DNA of 64,000 bases. Origin: Dyadobacter sediminis. GTDB taxonomy: Bacteria > Bacteroidota > Bacteroidia > Cytophagales > Spirosomataceae. Of the stretch, positions 25,706-34,558 are shown piece by piece (position 1 is the stretch's first letter; every line of letters starts with the position of its first letter). The position numbers and the translations under genes were made by a program. The notes below the pieces were generated by a model. The model had not been told where the DNA came from. It was given only the letters and a program-made list of their open reading frames with translations, and did no database searches. The stretch spans positions 248,001 through 312,000 of the forward strand of contig NZ_VCEI01000021.1 of NCBI RefSeq assembly GCF_005860765.1, in the 5' to 3' direction.

Positions 25706-26623
25706 ATGCCGTTAACTAGCCAGCAAAACCAAATAATTTCTGATTTTACAAGCCGCCCGGAGTTCATTGAAAAGGGCGGGCTGATTACCGATCTGGACGG
25801 AACGGTGATCCAGCAGCATGAAGGCCGTTACTTTATGCCCGAAGAAGTGGGGGCGGGCCTTACGGAATTGTATCACGGCAATTGCACGGTCATTATCAAT
25901 TCCATGCGTTTTCCGTTGTCTGTCATCAATACTTTTGCGAATGACTGGTACGGAATGTCCCATGCTTCCATTCCGCTTGTAAGCCTTAATGGAAGTCAGT
26001 TCGGATATATTCACAAGGAAGGATCAAGCTTTACCTTTGAAGAGGTCGATGCATTTCCTTTGAAAGAAAATGAAATAGAAAGTTTCATTTCGGATGTTGA
26101 CGCAATCCTGAACAACGGCAGGAGCGCACTGGTTTTTTATTACCCGAGAAACTGGAAAAAAGGTGAAATCATATGGACGCCCGTTCAGGAAAAGGTTGAC
26201 GAAACGAGGGATAGATACAGAAGTGCTTCTACCGTGTACAGCAGCAATCTGGATACATTGAAGGAACATTTGCTGGCGGAAGATATCTGTATGGTTTTTC
26301 TTCTTCCCGTAGAAGTCCAGAGCGACACGCCGTTTCAGCATACGGACCATAAGGATTTTTATTCACATGAGCATGTGAACAAGCTTTTCGGTGCTAAAAA
26401 ATTCATGTCACATCTTGGCCTTGAAATGCAACATTTCATAGGCGCGGGTGACACGCCTATGGATGTTTTTCTGCAAGAAGCCGGGTTGGTTCTCAAAGTC
26501 GGGAAACTGAACCTGAATTTTGAATGCGCTTCCGAAGTAATCGAACTGGAACAGATTATTGACATAGCGGAAGTATTTACAGCCATTGCCGAATGCTGTA
26601 AACACGAAAGCAAAGCTGCCTAA
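25706..26623 (+). CDS. HAD-superfamily phosphatase, trehalose-phosphatase-like
   Basis: 305 residues, cytoplasmic. HAD motif I is ITDLDGT (nucleophile D29, second Asp D31). A motif II-like VIINSMRFP and the C-terminal motif III/IV FIGAGDTPMDVFLQEAG, with its acidic pair, are intact. A Cof/TPP-type cap lies between, about residues 95-230. The nearest known fold relatives are trehalose-6-phosphate and mannosylglycerate-phosphate phosphatases. No trehalose synthase is nearby, so the substrate is open. It converges end to end with a kinase-fold gene (2 bp between them). Confidence 0.8.
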   Translation: MPLTSQQNQIISDFTSRPEFIEKGGLITDLDGTVIQQHEGRYFMPEEVGAGLTELYHGNCTVIINSMRFPLSVINTFANDWYGMSHASIPLVSLNGSQFGYIHKEGSSFTFEEVDAFPLKENEIESFISDVDAILNNGRSALVFYYPRNWKKGEIIWTPVQEKVDETRDRYRSASTVYSSNLDTLKEHLLAEDICMVFLLPVEVQSDTPFQHTDHKDFYSHEHVNKLFGAKKFMSHLGLEMQHFIGAGDTPMDVFLQEAGLVLKVGKLNLNFECASEVIELEQIIDIAEVFTAIAECCKHESKAA

Positions 26624-26625
26624 CC

Positions 26626-27417
26626 TTACATGGACTGCCCGTAAAGCGCAGCATGCGATCTGATCACCGGCAAAGACTGATGCAGGTTGCTGATCACCTG
26701 TTGCTTGAATTCATCGTCTGGCAAGTTCTGTGCCTTGTCCAGTAGTTCTATGGCCATATTGAAAACAGTTTCCCGGTCCAGAATAATGTCCTGACCAAAT
26801 TCGCGCGTTACGTCATCACTAAACCAGGTATCGATCAAGGGCGCGTAATTTTCCTGCATTGTGTACTCAAAATCCACATGATAAAACCTGCAGTTTTCGG
26901 TAAACGGATCTGAAACAATCATGTTTTTAGGCTTGCGGTCATTGTCTGCATAACAGATCGTAATTTTGGTCGCGTCATATGCTGCAAGCGTACCCAGATT
27001 ATTTCTCAGCTGATCGTCAATCGTAACGTCTTCCAGCACTTCTTTGAGCCGGGTACCTCCCACTTCCTGGTTGGACAGGATCATATGGATGATATCCGAT
27101 TGCGGATCATGGTGAAATCCCAGCGCTACCTTGTTCGGAAGGTTAAGTCCAAGCGTTGCTGCATGCAGATAGCAATAATATTCCTTTTTGGCCTGCATCA
27201 AAGTTTCGTAATACTTTGCGTCCTGCCGGTTGTCTTTCTGGTGAATATAATAGGTCTGCGTTAATGAAGAATGAAAAATCTGACGGCGCATGCGGTCAGG
27301 CTTCTGGCCGGTATCTCTGTAAATCGGTTTCAGGACTTCGTCCTTTTGATAAGATATGAATTCCTGCCATATAGAAGATGAATAAAAATGATCTGAAAAA
27401 GAGGTGTTCACGGACAT
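26626..27417 (-). CDS. Divergent protein-kinase-fold (aminoglycoside-phosphotransferase-like) protein
   Basis: 263 residues, no signal peptide. I do not recognise a named family, but the centre has a kinase-like catalytic loop, YADNDRKPKNMIV (D160 and N165 spaced as in DLKPxN). It is followed 16 residues later by VDFEYT (D182), where kinases have the Mg-binding DFG/DFE. Hydrophobic alpha-helical context on both sides supports a C-lobe. The N-lobe glycine loop is not evident. A small-molecule kinase, or a pseudokinase, is therefore possible. It faces a HAD phosphatase gene tail to tail. Confidence 0.55.
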   Translation of the reverse strand: MSVNTSFSDHFYSSSIWQEFISYQKDEVLKPIYRDTGQKPDRMRRQIFHSSLTQTYYIHQKDNRQDAKYYETLMQAKKEYYCYLHAATLGLNLPNKVALGFHHDPQSDIIHMILSNQEVGGTRLKEVLEDVTIDDQLRNNLGTLAAYDATKITICYADNDRKPKNMIVSDPFTENCRFYHVDFEYTMQENYAPLIDTWFSDDVTREFGQDIILDRETVFNMAIELLDKAQNLPDDEFKQQVISNLHQSLPVIRSHAALYGQSM

Positions 27418-27607
27418 AAATTGGTGTAAAAAAAATCGGAGCTAAAATTTACGACAAAAATCCGAGGAAATCAGCATCGCAAAATAAAGCACAATAGATT
27501 TTTTTAACAGCCGCTTTTGATGCCGGCAGTTTAAAGGCAGAAGTGGGGAAGTCGTCGCATTTGCGGAGCTGGAATGGAAGCATAGGCAATGATTTTGTCC
27601 TGTTATT

Positions 27608-28744
27608 TCAGTTCAGTTGCCGGTACTGCCGGTTCAGGTAATCTCGGTGATACTGACGCAGCTTCTGGTCCAGTTGATAACCGGTTCTGTATCGTTCCCC
27701 GATTCTGTAACCTCTTGTATAAGTGTATTCCCAGCGGAATTCATCTGTTGTACGCAGGCGTGCCTGTTTTCCCTGCAGCAGCTTGCCGGGCGGAACCGGA
27801 ATGGCAAAGTTGAAGCCGATTGTGGAGCCGTTTGTCGTCGTCATGGCATAAAAGCCGATTTCTACATTGGTGAACTGGCGTAAAACCTCCAGACGTGCGC
27901 CGGTATCGCCCGCCAGATAATGGCCTCCCGAGACTTTTAGGGTCAGGTCAGGGCCGGCAAACCGGTACGCTGCGTCTGCGATCAGCAGTAATTTATCAAG
28001 CCTTTCATTGTAAATGCCACCGCGCGGGTAATAGTAAAAACCGGTAAGCCCGGTTTCCAGCCCGAAAGACCAGGGACTGCTCAGGTTGGCATGCCGGTAT
28101 TGAACATTAAAACCGTATTGATCATTCTGGAAAAAACCTGCGGAAGCACTAAGAAAGTGATATCCTGAAGCATAAAACTGATTGAGGAAAACGGGCGCAG
28201 GACGGATATTTTTCGGCCGGCCGTCCAGATCATTGGTGACCGGGAATAAAATGCCGGCTTGAAGCGACAGGCCGGGCAAAATGTAGAACTGACTTTGTAT
28301 GGCAACGCTCGTATTGCTTTGGACCGGTTTTTCAAAATTTCCGAAAATGGCTGCAAAATAGGGTTGTATCCAGAAATCAAGCTTGTAGTTGTTCTTCTGT
28401 AACGGAAACTTGTTTAAACGTTTCTGGTTGTTTCTTTCCGCTGCCGTAAGCGGACTGAATTCAAGTTGTCGGCCAAAGGAATATTTTCCAACAGGTATGC
28501 CTTGAAACAAAGGAATAAATGTATTCACCTCCGCGTCGGAAAAGGCTTTTTTTGCTTCGTATATGCCGATAAACGGATTGCGGTAAAGTCTGTGCTCATA
28601 ATAAATACTGCTGGCAGCCGTATCAACCTGTACGTTTTCAAAGTTATTTCTGAGCTTGTAGTTCTTTTCTGAATCCTGTGCTGCCAAACGGATCGTGCAG
28701 TTTAAAACAAGCAGGGAAAAAATCAGGCAGGTTCGGTTATTCAT
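27608..28744 (-). CDS. YjbH-type outer-membrane protein, C-terminal half
   Basis: 378 residues with its own signal peptide (cleaved near LAAQ, residue 22). The body resembles the second half of E. coli YjbH: WIQPYFAAIFGN, LPGLSLQAGILFPVTND, a PxFLNQFY stretch, YGFNVQYRHA, and the telling LTLKVSGGHYLAGDTGARLE followed by RQFTNVEIGFYA. YjbH acts in extracellular polysaccharide production at the outer membrane. The start codon lies inside the end of the N-half gene (8-nt overlap), so translation is probably coupled. The extra basic, Tyr-rich tail (about 325-378) has no parallel that I know. Confidence 0.72.
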   Translation of the reverse strand: MNNRTCLIFSLLVLNCTIRLAAQDSEKNYKLRNNFENVQVDTAASSIYYEHRLYRNPFIGIYEAKKAFSDAEVNTFIPLFQGIPVGKYSFGRQLEFSPLTAAERNNQKRLNKFPLQKNNYKLDFWIQPYFAAIFGNFEKPVQSNTSVAIQSQFYILPGLSLQAGILFPVTNDLDGRPKNIRPAPVFLNQFYASGYHFLSASAGFFQNDQYGFNVQYRHANLSSPWSFGLETGLTGFYYYPRGGIYNERLDKLLLIADAAYRFAGPDLTLKVSGGHYLAGDTGARLEVLRQFTNVEIGFYAMTTTNGSTIGFNFAIPVPPGKLLQGKQARLRTTDEFRWEYTYTRGYRIGERYRTGYQLDQKLRQYHRDYLNRQYRQLN

Positions 28745-29552
28745 GAAGCTTCCGGATGCGGTTTGGAAGTTTTAATAAAGAGAAATTGTAAGAAGTACCA
28801 AAAGTAATCTGCTCTGCATTCAGGACAGCCGCCTGCACGATCCAGTTTTTCATGACCATGGCATATGCACCGACGTTGACGTTCCTGGAATCATATTCAA
28901 GCATCAACCCGTACTTTTTTCGGAACTGTACCGATATGCCGCCAAACGGGCCTTCAAGATAATGTTTGTGGCGGCTGTATTTGCTTTTCTTTTCAAAAAC
29001 CAGATTGTCGAACAAACCGTAATTCTGCAGCGTACTTCCCTTGCGGTAAACGTGGTACGGACTTCCGTATCCGGCACTGACTTCCGCAGTTATATTCTTG
29101 CTGATGGTAAAATTTTTGGTTGCAACAACGGCGTGTGTAAGTAGTGTGGGGCTGATGCTGGCAGGATTGGAAACAATCACCGCAAGCGAAGGCCGACGAG
29201 GTTTTTCTTTTAAGACAAGATACCTGAAATCAAGCTGCCGGTCGCCGAGCCCCAGCTTTACCGGATTGTCGGATGTACTGAAAAGCTGCAGCATGCTGAT
29301 GTTGACATCGAACCGGGGCAGTACGGTCAGGTTCATGTAAAGGACTCTTCCCGGATTGCTGTTGTCTGTGCCGAATCCGTAATTGCCCGGAAAAAAATGG
29401 ATGCCGAATGCCATATTGCCGTCTTCGGTGTAGCGTGCGGCAGGTGTGTAAATGAGTCCGGCTTTACCGGAAATGTTGGTTTGTGCAAAAGAAGGCATTG
29501 TAAAAAGCAGTGTCAGGAATGATAAAAAACCATCCCTGACACTGCTTTTCAT
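28737..29552 (-). CDS. YjbH-type outer-membrane protein, N-terminal half
   Basis: 271 residues from the ATG at 29552; a longer frame to 29690 exists, but it runs into the upstream lipoprotein gene, and only the inner ATG gives a signal peptide (MPSFAQ cleavage). The body is the YjbH N-half: ISGKAGLIYTPAARYTEDGN, VLPRFDVNISMLQ, LGLGDRQLDFRYLVLKE and FTISKNITAEVSAGYGSPY. Together with the next gene it spans the length of a single YjbH (about 650-700 residues in E. coli). The signal peptide on both parts means two separately exported proteins, not a frameshift of one. Confidence 0.75.
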   Translation of the reverse strand: MKSSVRDGFLSFLTLLFTMPSFAQTNISGKAGLIYTPAARYTEDGNMAFGIHFFPGNYGFGTDNSNPGRVLYMNLTVLPRFDVNISMLQLFSTSDNPVKLGLGDRQLDFRYLVLKEKPRRPSLAVIVSNPASISPTLLTHAVVATKNFTISKNITAEVSAGYGSPYHVYRKGSTLQNYGLFDNLVFEKKSKYSRHKHYLEGPFGGISVQFRKKYGLMLEYDSRNVNVGAYAMVMKNWIVQAAVLNAEQITFGTSYNFSLLKLPNRIRKLHE

Positions 29553-29562
29553 ATTTCGGATA

Positions 29563-30606
29563 TTACTGTCCACCGCCCTGATTATGGCAGCTTTGAGCAA
29601 GCGCAGCTCTGGCAGCGCCGGCAGCTGTAATCGCTGTGGTATAAGCATTCTCAACAGCAAGTGTATTGGCATCACGGGCAGCTTCCGCACTGGCTGTTCC
29701 GGCAGTTGTTTTTGCGGTACAAGCCAGCGTATCGGCTTCCTGAAGTGAATTCAGTGAAGTGATGTTCTGAATATAGGCAATGTAAACCTGTGTTTTCAAT
29801 TGTGCATACAGTTCCGGATCCATGGACCCCTGGTTTTGATCCAGCAAGGAATTTGTATTATTGAAAGTTTCTCTTTCCGATGTGCGCAATGCATCATACT
29901 TGGTTGGCAATGCCGAGAGGCAGGATGCTTCAGCCGGAGGAAGCAGTGCAATGTCACTTGCAAACTGAGTTGCCACGCCGGAAAGCTGCGTAGTTCTGGA
30001 TGCATCCAGCTTGGCTTTTACTTTCTGGTATTCGGCTTCAGCAGCAGCAAGGCAAACGTCACTTACCAAGACGCCTTCATACGAATCAGCAACTTCCGGG
30101 CTTCCGCCATTTGTACGCTGTCCTTTGATGACAACACCCTGAACCGTAGGATACGTAACTTTTGTGAAGTAGGCCGACAGGGAAGCATTTGCAGCTGCTT
30201 TGGTCTGAATCGCTTTCAGATTGTCGGGAAGGTCACCGCCTTTTTCCAGCGCTGCCAGCATTTCAGGTGTTACGGATCTTACGGCATTCCTTTCTTCGGC
30301 TGAAAGCGCTGTTGATATTACGCTGCCTGCTGTTCTGACACTTTCCGGAACAACACCGGAAGTAACCATTTCGCGTATTCCGTTATTTACAGCAGCTGCC
30401 TGCGGAGATGTTTCAATTTTAGACTCAACGACAACCACCGGCTGTGGAGCAACCAGCGAAACATCAGCAAGTTCAATCTTGTTAATGGCATCAACAAGAT
30501 CGGTGCTCGGTGCAAGCGGATCCGGCTTTTTGTCATCTTTACAGTTGGTCGTCATGAACATCAGGGCAAGCCCGTATGCCAGAAGCGTAATAGTGTTCTT
30601 TTTCAT
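29563..30606 (-). CDS. Alanine-rich coiled-coil lipoprotein of the EPS locus
   Basis: 347 residues with a lipobox at C22 (MTTNC). The acidic linker KDDKKPDPLAP is followed by a long helical, Ala/Thr/Glu-rich body with coiled-coil character (AAEAEYQKVKAKLDASR, GTASAEAARDANTLAVENA). Cysteines occur at three spots (DVCLAA, ASCLSA, LACTAK), which could pair. It ends in SCHNQGGGQ. I know no family. It starts an apparent operon with the two YjbH halves (10-bp gap), so a periplasmic or outer-membrane role in polysaccharide export is likely but inferred. Confidence 0.75.
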   Translation of the reverse strand: MKKNTITLLAYGLALMFMTTNCKDDKKPDPLAPSTDLVDAINKIELADVSLVAPQPVVVVESKIETSPQAAAVNNGIREMVTSGVVPESVRTAGSVISTALSAEERNAVRSVTPEMLAALEKGGDLPDNLKAIQTKAAANASLSAYFTKVTYPTVQGVVIKGQRTNGGSPEVADSYEGVLVSDVCLAAAEAEYQKVKAKLDASRTTQLSGVATQFASDIALLPPAEASCLSALPTKYDALRTSERETFNNTNSLLDQNQGSMDPELYAQLKTQVYIAYIQNITSLNSLQEADTLACTAKTTAGTASAEAARDANTLAVENAYTTAITAAGAARAALAQSCHNQGGGQ

Positions 30607-30719
30607 GTTTTCAGTTTAAGTAGTTAATAGTTTAAATTGGTTAGCAAGTGGAAATAAATTAGTAGTGATAATGAAAAAACAGTTAATTGAAAATCTTTTA
30701 TAATGGTTTAAAAACGGCA

Positions 30720-32084
30720 TCATACGCCCCGGCCCGACAACATTACCCGGACGGTACGGAAAATAAGGTGAACGTCATCCAGCAAGCTGTACGACTGCAG
30801 GTATTTAAGGTCATATTTAAGCCTCTCCAGGTTTTTGGCAACATTGTCTGCATACCCTACATTGATCTGGCCTGTGGATGTAATGCCCGGCCTTACGGTA
30901 AGCAGCCTCTGAAAGTCATGCGGCTCGGCTTCCATCAGCATATCCACATCATATTTAAACAGCGGCCGCGGGCCAACAACAGACATATCACCTTTCAGTA
31001 CGTTGAAAAACTGCGGCAGTTCGTCCAGACGCGTTTTTCGTAGAAATCGCCCTACAGGTGTAATCCGCGCATCCGTATCGCCCTGAGAATGCTTTAATCC
31101 CGTTTTATGCGCATCGGTATACATGCTTCTGAACTTGTAAATCTGGAATATCTCGCCCCATTGCCCCGACCGTTCCTGTCTGAAAATGACCGGTCCTTTG
31201 GAACTCAACTTTACAGCGGCTGCAATGATCAGGAAAACGGGCGCGCCTGCAATGATCACAATGGTTGAAAATGCAAGGTCAAAAATGCGCTTGATATTTT
31301 GCTCGTTGACGCTGGAAAACGGTTTGGTATTAACCTGGATAACCGGGTAAATGTCGTGGTATTCAATCTTGGCCATGTTGGTCATAAAGCCGCGGAAATC
31401 GGGAATCAGTCTGATCTGCGTTTTCTGGCATTCACCGATCCGGATGATGTCACGAACCTGCTCATCGTTCATTTCGGAAAGGCAGCAGTACAGATAATCC
31501 AGTTTATTGTCTTTTACCACGGATTCCAGCATTTGAGCCTTGTCTCCGGGATTCAGTTCAAGCATTCCGTAAAACTGGTATCCGAGTTCTTTCCGTTCAT
31601 CGTAATATTTGTTGATCAGCGTTGCCAGCGATCCTTTGCCTATAATGGCATACCGGTTGTAATTATAACCGGCCTTCCGGCCAAGCTGCAAAAAAAACAG
31701 GCCGCAGTAACGCGAGCAGGCAGAGCATATTACAAACAGCACATAAGTAAGCAGAAACTGGGAACGCGAGTAATCCTCGCCGTTTTTTCCGAGATAAAGA
31801 AAGGCCATCATCAAGCCGCCATGCAGCATCAGCACCTTGAAAAGCATGAGGATCTGCTCTCTGAAATGAAAGGAAACACTTATGGAAGCATAAGTCCGTA
31901 ATACGTAAGTTGTAAATATCCAGACAAGGTTGGTTACAAGCAGCAGATTGATATAATGATTGTCTTGTGCTACAGTCAGGTTGTCGAAACGGAGCAGACA
32001 GGCAACGATGAAGGAAACATTCAGAAGAGCTATATCAGTCCACGGAAGTGCCTTGAATAAAATTCCGAAATAATGAATTTTCAT
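30720..32084 (-). CDS. WcaJ-like undecaprenyl-phosphate sugar phosphotransferase
   Basis: 454 residues, a polyisoprenyl-phosphate hexose-1-P transferase of the exopolysaccharide type. Four N-terminal membrane helices (about 15-125) and a Rossmann-like CoA-binding-type segment (NRYAIIGKGSLATL, about 145-250) precede the catalytic bac_transf domain (about 270-454). That domain has FDLAFSTIVIIAGAPVF, IFRQERSGQWGEIFQIYKFRSM, RKTRLDELPQFFNVLKGDMS and VGPRPLFKYD. It starts the repeat unit by moving a sugar-1-phosphate, usually glucose, onto undecaprenyl phosphate. It lies near the end of the long minus-strand EPS locus. Confidence 0.9.
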   Translation of the reverse strand: MKIHYFGILFKALPWTDIALLNVSFIVACLLRFDNLTVAQDNHYINLLLVTNLVWIFTTYVLRTYASISVSFHFREQILMLFKVLMLHGGLMMAFLYLGKNGEDYSRSQFLLTYVLFVICSACSRYCGLFFLQLGRKAGYNYNRYAIIGKGSLATLINKYYDERKELGYQFYGMLELNPGDKAQMLESVVKDNKLDYLYCCLSEMNDEQVRDIIRIGECQKTQIRLIPDFRGFMTNMAKIEYHDIYPVIQVNTKPFSSVNEQNIKRIFDLAFSTIVIIAGAPVFLIIAAAVKLSSKGPVIFRQERSGQWGEIFQIYKFRSMYTDAHKTGLKHSQGDTDARITPVGRFLRKTRLDELPQFFNVLKGDMSVVGPRPLFKYDVDMLMEAEPHDFQRLLTVRPGITSTGQINVGYADNVAKNLERLKYDLKYLQSYSLLDDVHLIFRTVRVMLSGRGV

Positions 32085-32270
32085 AGATCAGCAACGTTGA
32101 GTGAATTTAATTTCTGCATCTTTTGGTATGCTTGGCAACAAGCGAAAACAATCTTGCGGCAACGGGATTTGTGATTTTACAAGGACATTATGATCCAGTA
32201 GGCAGTACTTGAAAAAGGTAGCAGTTCTATCAAATCATGCTTTGTTTCGACGGTCAGGATTTTAGTTTGT

Positions 32271-33602
32271 TCAGATTTTCTCGGCTATTTTGAAAGCGGG
32301 CTGGGATAAAGCCTGCACTTTCTCAATCCGTTCCGGCTGCTTTTCGTGAACAGCCTGTGCGGGTGTCGAGGATTTTCCGATCAGTTCTTCCAAAGATGCT
32401 TCCACATGCCGCAACACTTTTTCTTTACTGAGGAACTGTTCGGCATATCTGCGTGCGTTGGTACTGTATTCGGTAAGATCCGTTTTCAAAGCCAGCTCAA
32501 TGCCTTCTTTTAACGAATCGGCACATTCAGGCTTGATCAGAATGCCCATGCGGTGTTTGAAGACGATGTCATAAAGCGAAGTGCCGGGAATTGCCGTAAC
32601 GATCGGGCATCCGCCAATCGCCAGAATGGCAGACAACTTGCTCGGCATAACCAGATCCGATGCAGACTGCTTTTGTAAAACCAGGTGCAAATCCGCCATG
32701 GCCAGCAGCGGTGCAAGCTTGTCGTAAGGCTGCAACGGGAAAAACAGGATATTGGACAGCCCGGATTCTTTTACCAGATTTTCCAGTTTTTCCTTTCCGC
32801 CGCCGCATCCTACAATGACAAAGACAACATCTTTCTGATTTTCAAAGCTTTTTGCAACATCCACGATGACTTCCAGGCCTTGCTTTTCACCAAGGTTTCC
32901 GGAATACAGAATCACTTTTGCGTCCTGATCAATACCGAATTCGTTTCGGAGCGAATGTATTTTCTGCATCGGGTTAATAACCGATTCGTCCACCCAGTTG
33001 GGAAACTGTATTATTTTGGAAGGCGATATGTTCTTTGCCATGATTTTCCGCTGCATTCCCGGACTGATTGTGGAAATGGCAGAGCTTGCGTCAAAGATCA
33101 TTTTTTCCACTTTGAACATCAGATCCAGTCCGCGCTTGTTTTTGATCATACCGAGGTCGCGCGCTGCATCCACCTGCAGATCCTGAATATGCGTAACCAG
33201 CTTTACACCACGTATTTTGGCATAGATCAGCGGCAGAATGCTCATGTGAAAAGGCGGCGACACGCATAGTACCAGATCGTACTTTCTGCCAAACAGCAGC
33301 ATCAGCCACACGGGCAGCATACCCAGCAGAAAAGTGAACTCGTGGATAATCCGTTTTACCGCAGTAACTTTCCTCGGGACATATAACGGACATCTGTATA
33401 TGTTAACATGATCGATGCGTTCTTTCACCCACCACTTTTTTTTGTAGCCGTCGTGAATTTCCCATTCCGGATAATAGGGCAATCCGGTAACAGCTGTCAT
33501 ATCATGTCCCTGACTGGCCAGCCAAGCGGCCATTTCTCCTGTGTATTTGCCAATACCTGTCAGTTCCGGAGCATAGTTGATACCGAAAATTAATATTCGC
33601 AT
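32271..33602 (-). CDS. wcaI: WcaI-type GT4 glycosyltransferase
   Basis: 443 residues, GT-B fold. The start MRILIFGINYAPELTGIGKY and segments GLPYYPEWEIHDGYK, LVTHIQDLQVDAA and FPNWVDESVI are the pattern of WcaI, a colanic-acid-type glycosyltransferase. The C-terminal half has VILYSGNLGEKQGLEV and an SxLA..MADLHLVLQ block instead of a clean EX7E motif. The C-terminal extension after about 405 is low in order. It acts at the cytoplasmic face of the membrane on the lipid-linked repeat unit. The donor is not known. Confidence 0.85.
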   Translation of the reverse strand: MRILIFGINYAPELTGIGKYTGEMAAWLASQGHDMTAVTGLPYYPEWEIHDGYKKKWWVKERIDHVNIYRCPLYVPRKVTAVKRIIHEFTFLLGMLPVWLMLLFGRKYDLVLCVSPPFHMSILPLIYAKIRGVKLVTHIQDLQVDAARDLGMIKNKRGLDLMFKVEKMIFDASSAISTISPGMQRKIMAKNISPSKIIQFPNWVDESVINPMQKIHSLRNEFGIDQDAKVILYSGNLGEKQGLEVIVDVAKSFENQKDVVFVIVGCGGGKEKLENLVKESGLSNILFFPLQPYDKLAPLLAMADLHLVLQKQSASDLVMPSKLSAILAIGGCPIVTAIPGTSLYDIVFKHRMGILIKPECADSLKEGIELALKTDLTEYSTNARRYAEQFLSKEKVLRHVEASLEELIGKSSTPAQAVHEKQPERIEKVQALSQPAFKIAEKI

Positions 33603-33925
33603 GTTGTAAAGCTGTTATAAATAGTGTATTTCATTGAGATGCGAATTTTACTGACCTGGAAGCCTGTTTATGATTACGGACATTCAGAGTAGCCAATGAG
33701 CATGCAATGGATTATTTATTAAGTATTTAAGTATAAATTGTAAAATGATTATCTATCAAAGCATAAAATAGTTTCTACAACAATGTTACCAAATAATTCT
33801 TTTTAGTGCAAACTATTTTATTGAAAAATATGAAGCCGGAATGATAATTAATTTTTTTCTAATGTAGGATGTTTTCAGTCCTGAGGTTTGTGCTGCATGA
33901 AAGCATAAACGGCAAAGGTTGGAAA
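33603..33925 (-). other. AT-rich intergenic leader of wcaI
   Basis: No coding region is supported. The stretch is strongly AT-rich, as is usual for promoter regions here, but I find no well-formed TTG/TAnnTTTG pair on the minus strand. Confidence 0.5.
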
Positions 33926-34501
33926 TTACACTTTGTGAACAGGTTTTTCCGTCTCCTGCCTGCTCAGGCGATCTTTTACAGGTTTGGCCGGAGAACCCGT
34001 GCATATCTTGTTTCCGGGTAGAGATTTAAAGACCGAAGAACGTGCTCCGACTACCGTTCCTCTGCCGATTGTAACACCAGGTCCTACAAAGACATCCGTG
34101 GCCAGCCAACATTCGTTTTCAATATGGATAGGTTCAGAATAAATCGGAAAATCATTTTTCAGATAATCATGAGAGCCCGTGCACAAATAGCTTTTTTGGG
34201 AAATGACTACATTACTTCCTATTGTAATAGGCCCCAGACTGTATAATACGGCATGATCTCCAATCCAGCTGTAATCACCAATGGTCACTTTCCATGGAAA
34301 CTGAGTGTGCACGGAAGGACGGAGTATGACACCTTTTCCGATCTTGGCGCCAAATAAACGCATGAGAAACCTTCTCCATCCGTACATAAACTGAGGCGAT
34401 GTTTTAAAAAACAAAGCTTGTATGATCCACCAAAGCTGAACGTACCATCCCGGACGTCCGCGAAAGCCGGGAGGCATTGAAAATTCATTTAAAGATTGCA
34501 T
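33926..34501 (-). CDS. wcaF: WcaF-type acetyltransferase (left-handed beta-helix)
   Basis: 191 residues from the ATG at 34501; a TTG at 34510 would add three. The N-terminal WYVQLWWIIQALFFKTSP segment and RRFLMRLFGAKIGKGVILRP are typical of WcaF. The hexapeptide repeats run from about 55 to 170: VTIGDYSWIGDHAVLYS, ITIGSNVVIS, YLCTGSHDY, ECWLATDVFVGPGVTIG and VVGARSSV. The catalytic His is in TGSHDY. It O-acetylates a sugar of the EPS repeat unit with acetyl-CoA. It lies between GT4 genes of the locus. Confidence 0.88.
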   Translation of the reverse strand: MQSLNEFSMPPGFRGRPGWYVQLWWIIQALFFKTSPQFMYGWRRFLMRLFGAKIGKGVILRPSVHTQFPWKVTIGDYSWIGDHAVLYSLGPITIGSNVVISQKSYLCTGSHDYLKNDFPIYSEPIHIENECWLATDVFVGPGVTIGRGTVVGARSSVFKSLPGNKICTGSPAKPVKDRLSRQETEKPVHKV

Positions 34502-34558
34502 TGCTTTCAAACTCGACAGGTAACTGGATAATTAAAATGCACTTTGCAAAAGCCGGTT

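Noticed and set aside
29553..29690. N-terminal extension of the YjbH N-half frame
   Set aside because: It overlaps the upstream lipoprotein gene in another frame. The ATG at 29552 starts a proper signal peptide 10 bp after that gene's stop.
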